From Xiphydria camelus (taxonomy: Eukaryota; Arthropoda; Insecta; Hymenoptera; Xiphydriidae): a stretch of 64,000 nt of DNA. The notes beneath the pieces were generated by a model that was given only the letters and a program-made list of their open reading frames with translations, searched no databases and was not told the origin of the DNA. Below are positions 1 to 10,857 of the stretch, piece by piece. Made by a program: the position numbers and the translations under genes. The stretch is taken from assembly GCA_963678675.1 (NCBI GenBank), contig OY783191.1:25936955-26000954 (forward strand). The letters run 5' to 3'. Every line of letters starts with the position of its first letter. The first letter of the stretch is position 1.

Positions 1-141
1 CACTTTGCACGTATTGCAGATTTTCTTAGTCTTTCTGTCAGAGCCGGGTGGGCACTTCCTGCATCTTACTTGTTTATCCAACTCCTGTCTGACTTCTTGT
101 GGAAGTGGTTTTTGCGTTTTTGCGTTTTGGTTAATTGTTAC

Positions 142-356
142 GTAACTGGTGAGGTCGGGTTAAAAATACCCCGAGTTTCCGAAATTCGCGAATAAAATCA
201 GACGCAGCTCTGTTAGCGGGTGTACTCTCGCCGAGCCGACAGGCGGTGAACTGACTTGAAGGTACTTGAGTAAGCAGCGTCTTCGAGGACAATGTTTGTT
301 GCCAGTGGCGTACTACAATTTCGTCTGGGTATTTAATACCCAACCTCACCAGTTAC
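142..356. repeat. Short terminal-inverted-repeat element (MITE)
   Basis: The two ends are inverted copies beginning GTAACTGGTGAGGT; about 25 of the outer 29 bases match between arms (left 143-172, right 327-355). The interior has no credible coding sequence. No clear target-site duplication is visible, so the superfamily is not assigned. Confidence 0.6.
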
Positions 357-448
357 GGGTTAAGAGTCATACGTGGTGTGGCTTAATTTTTCCAATATTT
401 ATTCTACTGATAAATGTCAAAACTATGACGGTCAGCGGGATAAGTAAT

Positions 449-677
449 TGTTAAACTATCTAAGGCTTTATTTAAAACAGAGTTTGATGATTACAAAAGG
501 TTCTTCGACTATAGTCGAATATACTCTCTAGAAGCTACCCTCGCAGACTGAGGACAACGAAGGCTCTCGCACGAACGCTTCGCCGACCCGGCCTGTGATT
601 GGCCGATACCGCCAGGCGCTCTCATTCGCCCTCTCGGCGACTCGAATGAGAACGTCTGGCAACGGTTCTCAACCACA
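449..677 (-). mobile_element. Long terminal repeat (3' LTR) of a Ty1/copia element
   Basis: Read on the minus strand this 229-bp block begins TGTGGTTGAGAACC and ends GATAGTTTAACA, the inverted TGT..ACA ends expected of an LTR. It lies about 20 bp beyond the RNase H stop codon. It contains a TATA-like tract (about 517-528) and an AATAAA signal (about 466-471) in the correct order for U3-R-U5. No second copy is in the window, because the 5' half of the element is missing, so the ends rest on terminal motifs alone. Confidence 0.65.
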
Positions 678-698
678 AGACAGATCCTGCCTTAAACT

Positions 699-1444
699 TT
701 ATTCAATACTTCCGCCGTTTAGGCAGGATCTACCTCCCTTCATCCCTATAATATCTCGAAGCATATTAAATCTATTCTTTGGAAGTGCCTTTGTGAAGAG
801 ATCCGCTTTCTGCTCTTCAGTGCGAAGATACTCAACTCTCAGTTCGTTTGCCTTTACCTTCTCGCGTACAAAATGAAACCGGACATCTATATGCTTAGTT
901 CGTTTGTGGTATTCTGGATTCTTCACAAGTCGAATAACACTTTGGTTGTCTACATATATAAGAGTTGCGCACTCGCACGGACACTCGATTTCGGAGAGAA
1001 GGCCTCTTAGCCACATCGCTTCATGCGACGTAATCGACGCTGCCACGTATTCTGCCTCCGTCGTGCTGAGTGTTACGATGTGCTGTCGCTGACTCGCCCA
1101 AGTCACAGGACCTCCCGCCAGCTGGAATAGGTATCCTGTTGTTGATCTTCTCGTCTCAACATCGCCAGCGAAGTCTGCGTCGGAGTATCCGACAAGTGTC
1201 GGATTTTGCTCGATTCTTCCGCCACTTCCGCCGCTTCCGTACTCTATTCCGAAGTCTATCGTTCCTGAGAGATACGCTATGATTCGTTTCACGGCTCGCC
1301 AATGCTGTTCACTGTACCGGTTGAGGAATTTACTGACCAGAGTCACTGCGTATGAAATGTCTGGTCGTGTCACCACTGATAAAAACATCAGAGAGCCAAC
1401 TGCTTCTCGATATGGTACCCTCGATGTCTCCTCTTCCCCCTCTT
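699..1444 (-). pseudogene. Copia Pol: end of reverse transcriptase and RNase H (frameshifted relic)
   Basis: This is the C-terminal part of a Ty1/copia polyprotein. The reading from 1388 to 699 shows the RNase H landmarks YSDADFAGD, STTEAEYVAAS and YVDNQSVIRL, which carry the acidic catalytic residues that degrade RNA in the RNA-DNA hybrid. The preceding segment (SVVTRPDISYAVTLVSKFLN) is the usual link from reverse transcriptase. A frameshift near 1390-1445 separates it from the upstream RT frame, so this copy cannot make a full Pol. The stop lies just before the LTR, as expected. Confidence 0.9.
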
Positions 1445-3061
1445 CTACCGAGTAGAGCGTACATTTGCATCGCTCGGTGTACTTATAAGCTTCGCGTTGT
1501 CCATTTTAAATTTCTCGACAATCTTCTTAGCGTATCCACTCTGGTGTATAAAAATCGATTTTCTCGACCGATCTCTCTGGATTTGAAGTCCGATAAATAA
1601 ACTCGCGTCTCCCAGAGTTATTTGGAATTTATCACTCAGGTAACTAAGCACAATCTCGATGGACTCACCGTCTTCCGCCGCCACTAGACCGTCGTCGACG
1701 AATAGCGCTAAATATACGGTTTTTCCTCCGACGTGTCCGACGAAAATGCAGTGGTCTGCATTTGTTTCTTGAAAATGGAACCGATTGAGAAAGGTGCTGA
1801 ATTCTCGATTCCAACATCTTGGAGCTTGCTTTAATCCATACAAGGATTTCTCCAGACGGCACACTTTGTCGTTTTCTCCTTCCTTGTTGATCCCCTCGGG
1901 AAGTTCCATAAATATCTCGACATCCAACTTCCCGTATAGGAATGCTGTTTTAACGTCGAACTGAGCGAGTTCGAGATCCCTTGATGCGACGATTGACAAC
2001 AGGACTCGAATAGAGTCGTATCTCACGACTGGTGCGAATGTCTCTTGAAAGTCTACTCCCTTCTTCTGCAGAATGCCTCTCGCACACAGCCGAGCTTTGT
2101 AGCGAACGGATTCTCCGTTGTTTTTCAAGATTCGAAAAACCCATTTCGAATCGATCGTTTTCATTCTCTCTTCTCGCTTCACTATTGTCCAAGTCTTATT
2201 TTCGCAATGCAAATTAAGCTCCGATTTAATGGCCTCTTTCCATCTTTCACAATGCTTGTCTGTTAGTGCTTGCTGATACGTTCCTGGTACGTCGTACTCG
2301 GTAATGTTCGCCTCAAAACGATCTGGTGGACGTAAGGAACTCCGATCCCGAAGACATCTCTCATATCTTTCTGGATAGTTCCGTCGATCCTCTTCTTGGC
2401 GTTGTTCCTCTTCTTGAATTCGATCCTCTTCTTCCGCTTCCTCGGAGACTTCGTCGTCGTTGTTTTCCGCTTCTGCTTCAAGTGGTATCGGAGCGACATC
2501 CTCTTGATTAGAGAAAAACAACTCTTCACTTGGTTCATCAGCCGTCGGCAGTACCGCATGGCCGATCGTCTCATGAAAAATCACATCTCTAGAGACGAAC
2601 ACTTTCCTTTTAACAGGATCGAAAATTCGATAATTCGTTGAATGACTGTCGTATCCTACGAGAATCATTCGTTTCGCTCGAGCTTCCATTTTTGTCAGGT
2701 GTTGTTTTGGTATGTTCACATACGCCTCTGATCCGAAGATTCGAAGATGATCCAACGTCGGTTTCACTCCCATCCACATCTCGTAAGGGGTTGCTCCGCT
2801 TCTCGCGCTCGATGCTCCCGCTCTGTTCGCCAGATACACTGCCGTGCTGCATGCTTCCGCCCAGAGGAATGTGGGGAGATTCTTTGCCAGAATCATCGTC
2901 CTCGCACTCTCGACCAGGGTGCGATTGTCTCGCTCGACCCTGCCGTTTTGTTCGGGAGTATATGGTGCAGTATACTCACACTGGATTCGGCGAGACTGCG
3001 TGTATTCTTCCATTTCACGATTCTTGAACTCGCGGCCGTTATCGGAACGCAATACTCGCAT
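1445..3061 (-). pseudogene. Copia Pol: integrase core and reverse transcriptase (relic)
   Basis: A 538-codon stretch holds the second half of the integrase core (LRSDNGREF with the second catalytic Asp; YTAPYTPEQNGRVERDNRT with the catalytic Glu), an acidic linker of about 60 residues, and the copia-type reverse transcriptase (WVFRILKNNGESVRYKARL; QFDVKTAFLYGKL; active site LFVDDGLVA). It copies element RNA into DNA and integrates it. Frameshifts at both ends (near 3061-3101 and 1390-1445) separate it from its neighbours. The RT active-site Asp pair is intact, so decay looks fairly recent. Confidence 0.93.
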
Positions 3062-3100
3062 GGCTCGCCCGAATTTATTCTCGACGAGCTTGTCGAATTT

Positions 3101-3811
3101 TTAAAATTTTTCAAACACGTCACTCTTATGCTTGAGGAAATATGCGTACCGGAAGCTTGTAGCATCGTCTTTGAATATTAATACAAACCGCAGACCACCG
3201 ATTGATTCCACAGCCATGGGGCCGCATACGTCCGTGTGAATCACTTCGCCCGGTACTGTCTCGGCGCGCACTCTCACTTTTCTAAACGGTTTTCTGTGGG
3301 ATTTCCCTTCTTGACACGGTCCGCAAAAATTTTCGTTCTTGTTGGCGAGTCCCACGCCTTTTACGAGCTCATCTTTTACTAACTTTTGCATCGCCTTGGC
3401 ATTAACGTGCCCGAGACGCTCGTGCCATACTTGAAAGTCGATTTTTGCCGTGTTTGCCTCGCTTTCGACACTCGCGCACAACGTTTTGAAAATCATACGG
3501 TATATTTGATTTTTCTGTTTTACACCGTGTCCGATAATTAAACCTTGATTTTTAAAGCTGACTGTGTCCTTGTAGAAAAAAACTTCGATGCCCTTTTTTC
3601 GCGCACACGCCGACCGAAAATAAATTTTTTGTCATTTCCGGCACATAAAGAACGTTCTCGATTTTTGCGTTTATCCAACCGCCGCGCACGAATTTCTTTA
3701 CTTCAACCGTCCCCTCTCCGACGACTTGACACTCTTTGTCATCTCCGAGTGACATCGTACCCCCGTTGGGTGACTCACGAAAATTCTGCAACCACTCTCG
3801 TCGAAAAGTGA
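3101..3811 (-). pseudogene. Copia Pol: end of protease, GAG-pre-integrase and integrase N-terminus (truncated relic)
   Basis: Two frames make up this part. 3552-3811 encodes the stretch after the protease active site (TFRREWLQNF, then NVLYVPEMTKNLFSVG, a copia hallmark). 3101-3496 encodes the integrase HHCC zinc finger (WHERLGHVNAKAM..CGPCQEGKSH) and the first catalytic Asp (EVIHTDVCGPM). A frameshift lies around 3500-3550. The reading stops at 3811 exactly where a CCGTATGT hairpin begins, so the protease catalytic motif, Gag and the 5' LTR are gone from this locus. Confidence 0.9.
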
Positions 3812-3813
3812 TA

Positions 3814-4069
3814 CCGTATGTCCGTCTCTGTACTGGCCAGTTTGAAAGTTACCTTCGGATAGGCTTGGTCGGTACTCGAGTCATTTAATACGGTAGAAGT
3901 CGAGTCGGCAGTTAGAGTTGATGTCAATTCGGAAGATCGAGGCGTCTAACTTCGAAATTGTGAATTTGTGAATAATGGAAATTACGAAAATAATTACCTA
4001 TAATTACGGTATACCTAAATGTCTCGATTACCGACCAAGCCTATCCGAAGGTAACTTTCAAACTGACCA
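3814..4069. mobile_element. CCGTATGT hairpin element, type 1 (right end missing)
   Basis: It starts TA|CCGTATGTCCGTCTCTG and folds back on itself: the arms containing GGATAGGCTTGGTCGGTA recur inverted near 4030-4058. The right terminus is replaced at 4070 by a CCCCGATAGC sequence. It sits at the point where the copia protease frame is lost. Confidence 0.8.
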
Positions 4070-4255
4070 CCCCGATAGCCAAGCGTGACTTTCACCCGAT
4101 CGTCACGCGGTGGCAGCACGCCGTGTTGGCACGGGAGCTGCACTGTGCCGCCACCGCGTGATTGTCACCGAGTGACGTTACTCATACGTTACTGGGATGC
4201 CACGGAGTGATCGTCACTGGGTGACGTTACTGTGACGCCACCGTGACTTAATCTT
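4070..4255. repeat. CCCCGAYAGC-family fragment
   Basis: It begins CCCCGATAGCCAAGCGTGAC, the same terminus as the elements at 10917 and 55443, followed by a GC-rich stretch dense in GTGACG and CACGG words. No second terminus is found nearby, so it is a fragment. Confidence 0.55.
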
Positions 4256-4407
4256 TTAAAAAATCCAAATTGTTCAATAAAAATTAAAAATTATATATTA
4301 GGTGTTGGAATTAATTCGTAGCGTTTTTTAATGAAAAAATATGATCGTGCCCAAACTTTTAAGACGTTTTCCTACTGGTGATAAGTCAACTCCCAACTTG
4401 GTTTGTA

Positions 4408-4675
4408 CCGTATGTCCGTCTCTGTACTGGCCAGTTTGAAAGTTACCTTCGGATAGGCTTGGTCGGTAATCGAGACATTTATACCATAATTATAATTATT
4501 TTCGTAATTTTCATTATTCACAAATTCACAATTTCGAGGTTAGACGCCTCGATCTCCCGAATTGACATCAACTCTAACTGCCGACTCGACTTCTACCGTA
4601 TTAAATGGCTCGAGTACCGACCAAGCCTATCCGAAGGTAACTTTCAAACTGGCCAGTACAGAGACGGACATACGG
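4408..4675. mobile_element. CCGTATGT hairpin element, type 1, complete, inside the mariner
   Basis: 268 bp running from CCGTATGTCC to GGACATACGG, flanked by TA at 4406-4407 and 4676-4677. The two halves are inverted copies with a short AT-rich centre around 4490-4510. This is the best complete type 1 copy and defines the family: TA target, octamer CCGTATGT at both tips, no coding capacity. Confidence 0.88.
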
Positions 4676-4839
4676 TACATAACCTTTTTTCAAATCATAA
4701 ATAACAACATGTTATAATAGATTATTGAATATATCAAAATTTGTGCCGAATAAAGTGTTCTTGCGGGGAGTTTTGCTTCATTATTTTAATATGAACAAAA
4801 GTGCAGCTACGTATTTAGTGGAAGTGTACATGCTCTAGC

Positions 4840-5091
4840 TGCGAGCAAACGCGTCGGAAGTAGTTTGCACGTTTTAAAGCTGGTGATTTCGACTTGGATG
4901 ACAAGGAGCCGAATAAATTTGAAGATAATGATTTGGAGGCATTAGTCCATCAAGACTCATGTCAAACACTTATGTATAAAGAATTCTTACAATTAAATTG
5001 TGATGTTTACGATATTACATTACTGTCGGTAACAACGAAATACTGTACTACCTGCGTGCCATTTATTGTTAAGATCGACGCTACAAATTAA
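4840..5091 (+). pseudogene. Mariner transposase N-terminal fragment
   Basis: The translation contains FARFKAGDFDL just before an open stretch with DDKEPNKFEDNDLEALVHQD and SCQT. This matches the second helix-turn-helix and linker of irritans/cecropia-group mariner transposases. Upstream frames carry a stop (near 4860), and the catalytic DD(34)D domain is absent because the element has been internally deleted. No function is expected. Confidence 0.8.
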
Positions 5092-5104
5092 TTCCAACAC
5101 CTAA

Positions 5105-5436
5105 TAATACAAAAATTCCATCGTGAACTTAACCCACTAAAGCCCAAATTAAAATTTCTGGTGGATTTTCTTTACGAAAATTGCATGAACTGTTACTCAG
5201 AGGTTATGAGAAAAAAATTCCAAATGGCCGTCCTATACATAAGACGCTTGGCGCTAATGGTTAACTTTAACATGATTCTTGACGAATATTCTACTATAAA
5301 TAGTGAATGGATAATTATCATAATCGCTACTGTTTTGAAAAAGAACATATCAAATTATTTTAGAAAATTTAACGAGAACCTTCGAGAGCAGTCACTGTCA
5401 TGTCCGGTTTCTATATATGACTGGAGTCGACCAACA
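5105..5436. other. AT-rich intergenic sequence, nothing recognised
   Basis: No repeat ends, no credible gene and no hairpin were recognised here. An open frame (5161-5460) shows no domain I know. Confidence 0.5.
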
Positions 5437-5550
5437 TCTCTCGAAGAGTCGGTGGCGTAATGCGAAAACGTTTCCCAGTCTCGAGGCATCTGGCCTAGGA
5501 TATTCCAAAGATCGCAGGTTCAAATCCCGGTGGGGCACGGAAAAAAAAAG
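5437..5550 (+). mobile_element. tRNA-derived SINE
   Basis: A tRNA-like head contains an A-box-like TGGCGTAATGCG (5453-5464) and a B-box GGTTCAAATCC (5517-5527), followed by an A-rich tract. It shares AATGCGA..CGTTTCCCAGTC and AAAGATCGCAGGTTC words with the SINE copies at 11113-11245 and 55641-55759. A true tRNA is unlikely because the anticodon arm and acceptor ends do not pair. Confidence 0.65.
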
Positions 5551-5658
5551 AAGCGACACCTCTAGGCGGGTAAAGTCACTGTGTGCGTTCCCTTTTTGCA
5601 AAATCTACATACCGACAATTATTTTGAAAGCGCACCGCGTGACTACAGTGCTGTTGTA

Positions 5659-6030
5659 CCGTATGTATCATGCCAAATTAAACAAGCAGAATTACCGACA
5701 TTGCCGAAACTTTACCGACGGTCAAGAATTTTATAGTTAGAGTTGGCTTGAGAAGAGTGCGCTGTGTGTGCTGCGTGAGAGCGAAAAGTGTCAAACGTCT
5801 GATTTCCCGATAGCTGTCAATTCGGAAAATCGAAGTATTGAATAATAGACGAAACACTTCGATCTATTGAATTAACAGCTATCGGGAAATTAGACGTTTG
5901 ACACTTTTCGCTCTCACGCAGCACACACAGCGCACTCTTCTCAAGCCAACTCTAACTATAAAATTCTTGACCGTCGGTAAAGTTTCGGCAATGTCGGTAT
6001 ATCTGCTTGTTTAATTTGGCATGATACATA
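5659..6030. mobile_element. CCGTATGT hairpin element, type 4
   Basis: Begins TA|CCGTATGTATCATGCC and is a near-perfect palindrome of about 370 bp (arms include ACCGACATTGCCGAAAC and GCGCTGTGTGTGCTGCGTG). The last bases of the right tip are missing where a type 1 hairpin abuts at 6031. A complete copy with TA on both sides lies at 48573-48947. Confidence 0.85.
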
Positions 6031-6297
6031 CCGTATGTCCGTTTTGTATTGGCCAGTTTGAAAGTTACCTTCGGATAGGCTTGGTCGGTACTCGAGTCAT
6101 TTAATACGGTAGAAGTCGAGTCGGCAGTTCGAGTTGATGCCAATTCGGGAGATCGAGGCGTCTAACCTCGAAATTGTGAATTTGTGAATAATGGAAATTA
6201 CGAAAATAATTATAATTACGGTATAAATGTCTCGATTACCGACCAAGCCTATCCGAAGGTAACTTTCAAACTGGCCAGTACAGAGACGGACATACGG
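6031..6297. mobile_element. CCGTATGT hairpin element, type 1, complete
   Basis: 267 bp, CCGTATGTCC to CATACGG, flanked by TA on both sides (6029-6030 and 6298-6299). It is closely similar to the copy at 4408-4675. A lone right arm of another type 1 copy follows at about 6300-6358. Confidence 0.87.
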
Positions 6298-6359
6298 TAA
6301 ATGTGTCGATTACCGACCAAGCCTATCCGAAGGTAACTTTCAAACTGGCCAGTACCGTA

Positions 6360-6640
6360 CCCCGACAGCAAAGCGTGGATTTACACGCTAGCCGCACGCA
6401 GTGCTGCCACGTAGTGGCACCACTGTGGTCTCACCGTGGCGTGATCGCGTGGCGTACACAAACTAAAAGCACCGTGGCTACACAGTGAGCACACTGAGTG
6501 GTTCACAGGATAAAGACACAGTGGTTACACTCAATGCAGTCACGGTGCCTTTTCGACGTGCACATTTCGTAAATTTACCGACCATGAATATCGGTAAATT
6601 CACTGTCTTCACAAAATTGTTAACGAATTAATGAATTCGC
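6360..6640. repeat. CCCCGAYAGC-family fragment
   Basis: Starts CCCCGACAGCAAAGCGTGG directly after a TA and runs for about 270 bp colinear with the inverted right part of the 10917-12160 element, including ATATCGGTAAATTCACTG and TCTTCACAAAATT. It ends without a second terminus. Confidence 0.7.
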
Positions 6641-7194
6641 TGCGGAACACGCAGCTCCCGCGGCACGCCAACATAGTTTTACGCAAATTTCAAGATTTTA
6701 GTACGGGGGTTAACTCAATCATTTTAATACGCAGGGAACGTGTTCGTAATTAAATTTAAAGGTTCGGTGGTCGAGCAGTGCGGACGTGTGGCGGATCGCT
6801 CCTACGAAATTCGGAACTTTAGTCGGGTTTTTCGCGAGTGACTGCGATAAAAAGTGCATGGTGGTGTTCGCGGAGCAGTGCGAATAAGTGAAATGGAAGT
6901 GCGGCGAGGCCGGCGTTTAGGCAGTATTCGACGATTAAGAAGTCTGTCGTATCGAGTTCCCTCGTGGCACGAACGCCATCATGGCCGCCTCTACATAGCG
7001 TCGGTTGACAAAAGACCGCAAAGGCCAGCAGAAAGACACCAGACGAGCGACCCTCGCGAGAAACCGCCTCGGGAGCTCCGGGACACCGAAGAGGCCCTTG
7101 CGAACGACCGAGCTATGCTGGGAGTCTACAGCGAAGTGACAATAAGCCAACCTGTCATCATCCCCCCTCTAATCGCATAAACACAAGGAAACAC
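6641..7194. other. Unassigned GC-rich stretch
   Basis: This interval is GC-rich relative to its surroundings and has an open plus-strand frame (6854-7180) rich in Arg and Pro with no recognised domain. It resembles an untranslated leader more than a gene. I cannot assign it. Confidence 0.3.
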
Positions 7195-8403
7195 GAGGAA
7201 AGCGCACTAAGAATCGTTTTAGGCGTATGATATTTCCGTAGGACCTCGTTCCGTGCCATGACGACGCATCTTCCGACGAATTTCAAAATTCCAGACCATC
7301 GAGGTAATTATTCAATCAACGTCGTATCTCGACACTTGCGATACTTTATCTTTTTTTCTTCTCCATCATCACTCCCTTCGTCACACTTGGTACCTCGTAC
7401 GCGACAACGCAGGTGCAGCTCATCGCCGAGTAACAATATACCGCTGATGTGAATAGTTCAAAGCGCCAAGCACATGAAACGACGCGGCTCCAAGATCCTG
7501 AAGGAAGGATGGATGGTGCACTCGACGAATCGCGATCCGATGGTAGGTTGACGACGTGGCGCTGATTCGGTTTCGCTTCCCCCATCAAGGCGCGCGTGTT
7601 TTCAGAGGAAGAGACACTACTGGCGATTGGACACAAAGGCCATAATTCTGTTCCAAAGCGACAGCAGTTCCAAGTACTTCAAAGAGATTCCGTTGGCTGA
7701 AATTCTAGTCGTCGCCGCCGCCAGGGAACAACATTCTCGTGAGTACATATGTATATCGTTAGAAATTGTCTGTGCGCGTTTAGTCGATGTACAACGCGCG
7801 CGTTCTCTCCTTCCAGGCACGATGCATTGTTTCGAATTGAGAACGGCCAACGTCGATTACTACGTCGGCGAAGATCCCCTCTATGGAGGTGCTAGTGGTC
7901 AGCTTCCACCGCCGGAAAGTGGCGTTGGCGCTCACTTGGCGAGGACCTGGAAAACGAATATCAGGCAGGCATTGATGCCCGTCACCTCCGGATCGGCAAG
8001 TACGTTCAGAGCTCGCGAGTGTGCGCGCGAACGCGTACCGACGCTATACCGAAAAACACGCGTCGTTTTCCACAGGTCGGTAGGAGCAGTCGACAACCGA
8101 GCCAGAGGAACGCGTAACCGACATGTCGCAGCTCTATCACATCTTCCCGGACGAAGTTCTTGGCTCGGGTTAATTTGATATCATCTACGGCGGAGTTCAT
8201 CGCAAGACCGGCCGCGCGATGGCGATAAAGGTGATCGACAAGCTGCGTTTTCCCACCGAGCAAAAGGCCCAGCTCAAGAACGAAGTAGCCATCCTACAGA
8301 ATCTCACCCACAGCGGAGTCGTTAATCTCGAGAGGATGTTCGAGACGCCGGAGAGGATATTCGTGGTGATGGAGAAGCTCAAGGGAGACATGCGGAAAAT
8401 GAA
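7195..8403 (+). pseudogene. Protein kinase D (PKD) gene fragment, copy A
   Basis: This fragment keeps introns, so it is a genomic copy and not a retrocopy. Exons: a PH-domain start ([13 protein letters not shown]), then RKRHYWRLDTKAIILFQSDS, then TMHCFELRTANVDYYVGEDP, then the start of the kinase domain ([56 protein letters not shown]). These match the PH domain and the beginning of the catalytic domain of PKD, a diacylglycerol-regulated Ser/Thr kinase. A TAA stop replaces the Gln of the glycine loop and the next Gly is Asp, so no kinase can be made. Homology stops before the activation and catalytic loops, where a hairpin element begins. Confidence 0.9.
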
Positions 8404-8424
8404 CACGGTGTACGAAAGTAATTT

Positions 8425-9264
8425 CAGGGGAGCTATTCTCGACGCGTGGGAAATGCTTTTCGTGGACGAGATATTTTTCGTTAACGGATTTAAAGTTTCG
8501 TCGATCACTTTCGTTAACGATTCGAAAATTCCTTCCAAGATAGATCTCGTCAATGAAATTAATTTTCTCACACGAAAAATGTGTTTACATCCCTTAGCGA
8601 CGTCTTCTTTTTAGAATCTCGTTTAATCACTTAGCAACGACCCGTCGCATCGGCCCACCGCCTCGGACAAATACTAAACCCATTCGTTGACGAAAACAGC
8701 GAGAACGACGAATGACACTTTCGTCAACGAAAAAAGTAATTTCGTTAGCGAAGGAGTTTCGCGCGTATGGGAAAACATTTCGCGTACAAAATTTCTCAAC
8801 CAAAACGCAATTGCCCCTGGGGGGCAATTCTCGACACGTCAGAAACGATTTCGTGAACGGAATTATTATTTCGTTTGAGAAATTTTGTACACGGAATTTT
8901 TTCCCATACGAAACTCCTTCGTTAACGAAATTACTTTTTTCGTTGACGAAATTGTCATTCGTCGTTCTCGCTGTTTTCGTCAACGAATGTTGGTTGGTAT
9001 TTGTATGCCGGTGAGTTGCATGACGAGGTGGTGGGCCGATGCGACGGGTCGTTGCTAAGTGATTAAACGAGATTCTAAAAAGAAGACGTCGCTATAAAGG
9101 ATGTAAACACATTTTTCGTGTGAGAAAATTAATTTCGTTGACGAGATCTATCTTGGAAGGGATATTCGAATCGTTAACGAGTGATCGACGAAATTTTACG
9201 TCCGTTAACGAAAAATATTTCGTCCACGAAAAGCATTTCCCACGCGTCGAGAATAGCACCCCTG
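8425..9264. mobile_element. 840-bp hairpin with CAGGGG ends (hAT-like)
   Basis: The ends are CAGGGGAGCTATTCTCGACG on the left and the inverted equivalent with a T (CAGGGGTGC) on the right. The arms run to a central GCCCCTGGGGGGC near 8820 and are dense in CGTTAACGAAA words. CAGGG termini suggest hAT, but no 8-bp duplication is visible. A further inverted pair just outside (GGTGTACGAAAGTA at about 8408 and its inverse at about 9335) suggests it lies inside a larger foldback. Confidence 0.75.
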
Positions 9265-9596
9265 AGCATGTTTCGCCAAGCAATCAGCTGTTCTCATGGC
9301 GACCACGTAAAACGCGCCATGCGCAGCTTATTGTACTTTCGTACACCGGGACTTTCAAAAAATTATTATAAATTAACCGTGCATTTTGTCAAGTAGGTTC
9401 TTGCATCAATTTCATAGTAAATTTTCCCCGCTACAAATTGGTAGCTTGATTTTTTTGATCGAGTAAATCTAGGATGCCCAGGAAAAAGAGTATAAATTTG
9501 AATAGATTGCGGAACGCGCTTTCCTCCGTTAGTTGCACGCGTAATAAAGGAGCGTCGCGTAACGATCAGCTGATCGATTTAAGCCAATTTGAATTA

Positions 9597-9761
9597 CATA
9601 TCGATACCTTACTTTGAAAACCTCGTAAGTGCAATTTTTGACAAAAATGCCATTTATAGCTTACTGTGTGTTCAGATTTTAAATCTTAACGCAGTAAGCT
9701 ATAAATGGCATTTTTGTCCAAAATTGCACTTACGAGGTTTTCAAAGTAAGGTATCGATATG
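9597..9761. repeat. 165-bp hairpin MITE with TA target
   Basis: CATATCGATACC at one end and GGTATCGATATG at the other, flanked by TA (9595-9596, 9762-9763). The arms match for more than 70 bp. An inverted copy is at 39101-39265. Confidence 0.85.
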
Positions 9762-9763
9762 TA

Positions 9764-10234
9764 TAATAATTTATTACACAAAAACGGTGCATCGTAGACT
9801 ATAAGTTCCGACTTGAAATTTGTAAAGAATTTCCTCCTGTACATTGGGATATTTTTATTTATGAAATTGGTTACAGAAAAAATATAGCTTCGCGATTTGT
9901 TGGCATGTGATTTTGACAGGTAGTTTTTAATTAATTACATTATTTCTCGTCAATTTGAAGATTACCCATTTCTATATGTCATTCAGGAGATTTTTTCCTA
10001 TCGATTGGTACCGGTTTTATCCTGACACTAATAAATTGTTTCGCGAATATCTAATAAGACTATACTATAAAGTGGCTTAGGGCCAAAACTTCGATAGTTT
10101 TTAATTAATTATAAATTTTCCCGGGAATTGACGGATAATACATTTTGATATGTTAATATTGGGATCTCCAGCTACAATATGTTCATTTAATAAATGGAAT
10201 AGTAACAGAAATGTTGTTTTTTAATATAAATATT
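9764..10234. other. AT-rich spacer within the long inverted repeat
   Basis: No gene or repeat end recognised. The same sequence occurs inverted at about 38625-39098, so it is part of the duplicated block. Confidence 0.5.
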
Positions 10235-10483
10235 TTATTAGAATACATCCCTGTAGTCCATATGATAACTTCACAGCGAAGCCACTGGGTCTACACCATC
10301 ATCTCACAGTACAAGCACTGTGGAGTCACCCTGTTATGCCACAGTGCTTCCACTCGGTGCTCACACTGCGTGACTGCAGCGTGGCTTCACGGTGCACAGA
10401 CAGATGGACACCCCAGTGCATGCACTCGAATACACCGCGTGAAAGCAGTGTGCAGTCACGGTGGCGCCACTTTGCTATCGGGG
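10235..10483. repeat. CCCCGAYAGC-family right end
   Basis: Ends ..GCCACTTTGCTATCGGGG. The sequence is built of alternating CAGTG, CACGG and GTGACTGC words as in the other family members. The inverted copy starts at 38382. Its outer terminus was not found. Confidence 0.6.
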
Positions 10484-10857
10484 TATGTCCCACTCTGTAC
10501 GGGCCAGTTTGAAGTTACCTTCGGGGAGGCTTGGTCGGTATTTGAGTGATTTAATACCGGCAGAAGTCGAGTCGGTAGTTAGAGTTGGTGTCAATTCGGG
10601 AGATCGAAGCGTCTAACCACGAAATTATGAATTTGTGAATAATGGTGAGTAATTCCATTCCATTTAAATCCATAATTTCGAGGTTAGACGCTTCGATCTC
10701 CCGAATTGACACCAACTCTAACTATCGACTCGAGTTCTACCGGTATTAAATCACTCAAGTACCGACCAAGCCTCCCCGAAGGTAACTTCAAACTGGCCCG
10801 TACAGAGTGGGACATACGGTACAGAGACGGACATACGGTACAGAGACGGACATACGG
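10484..10857. mobile_element. CCGTATGT hairpin type 2 followed by two stacked type 1 tips
   Basis: The type 2 hairpin (CCCACTCTGTACGGGCC arms) ends CATACGG at 10819. It is followed directly by TA CAGAGACGGACATACGG (10822-10838), then TA and the same 17 bases again (10841-10857). The stack is what successive insertions into the TA inside a type 1 tip would leave. The left tip lacks its first bases (..GGGG|TATGTCCC). Confidence 0.8.

Larger units (their letters stand above)
4298..5104 (+). mobile_element. Deleted mariner-like element
   Basis: Both ends carry mariner-style inverted repeats (TTAGGTGTTGGAATTAATT, then C/T, then GTAGCG) and each is flanked by TA (4296-4297 and 5105-5106), the canonical target. 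The element is 807 bp, of which 268 bp plus one TA is a later CCGTATGT hairpin. The rest holds only a remnant of the transposase N-terminal half, so it is non-autonomous. Confidence 0.85.
8004..10483. repeat. Left arm of a 2.48-kb long inverted repeat (partner 38382-40858)
   Basis: From the last PKD exon of copy A to a CCCCGATAGC terminus, this block is repeated in opposite orientation 28 kb away. The same hairpin (8425-9264 versus 39598-40437), the same 165-bp MITE and the same PKD nonsense codon are present in both arms. The sum of matching coordinates stays near 48,860 throughout, so indels are few. Confidence 0.9.

Noticed and set aside
7195..8403. A functional protein kinase D gene
   Set aside because: Stop codon in the glycine loop, only part of the gene, and ends at a transposon; all four copies are disabled.
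8650..9000. Possible coding of the 118-codon frame with FVNE repeats
   Set aside because: The repeated residues come from CGTTAACGAAA words of the hairpin and occur in both strands and both inverted copies.
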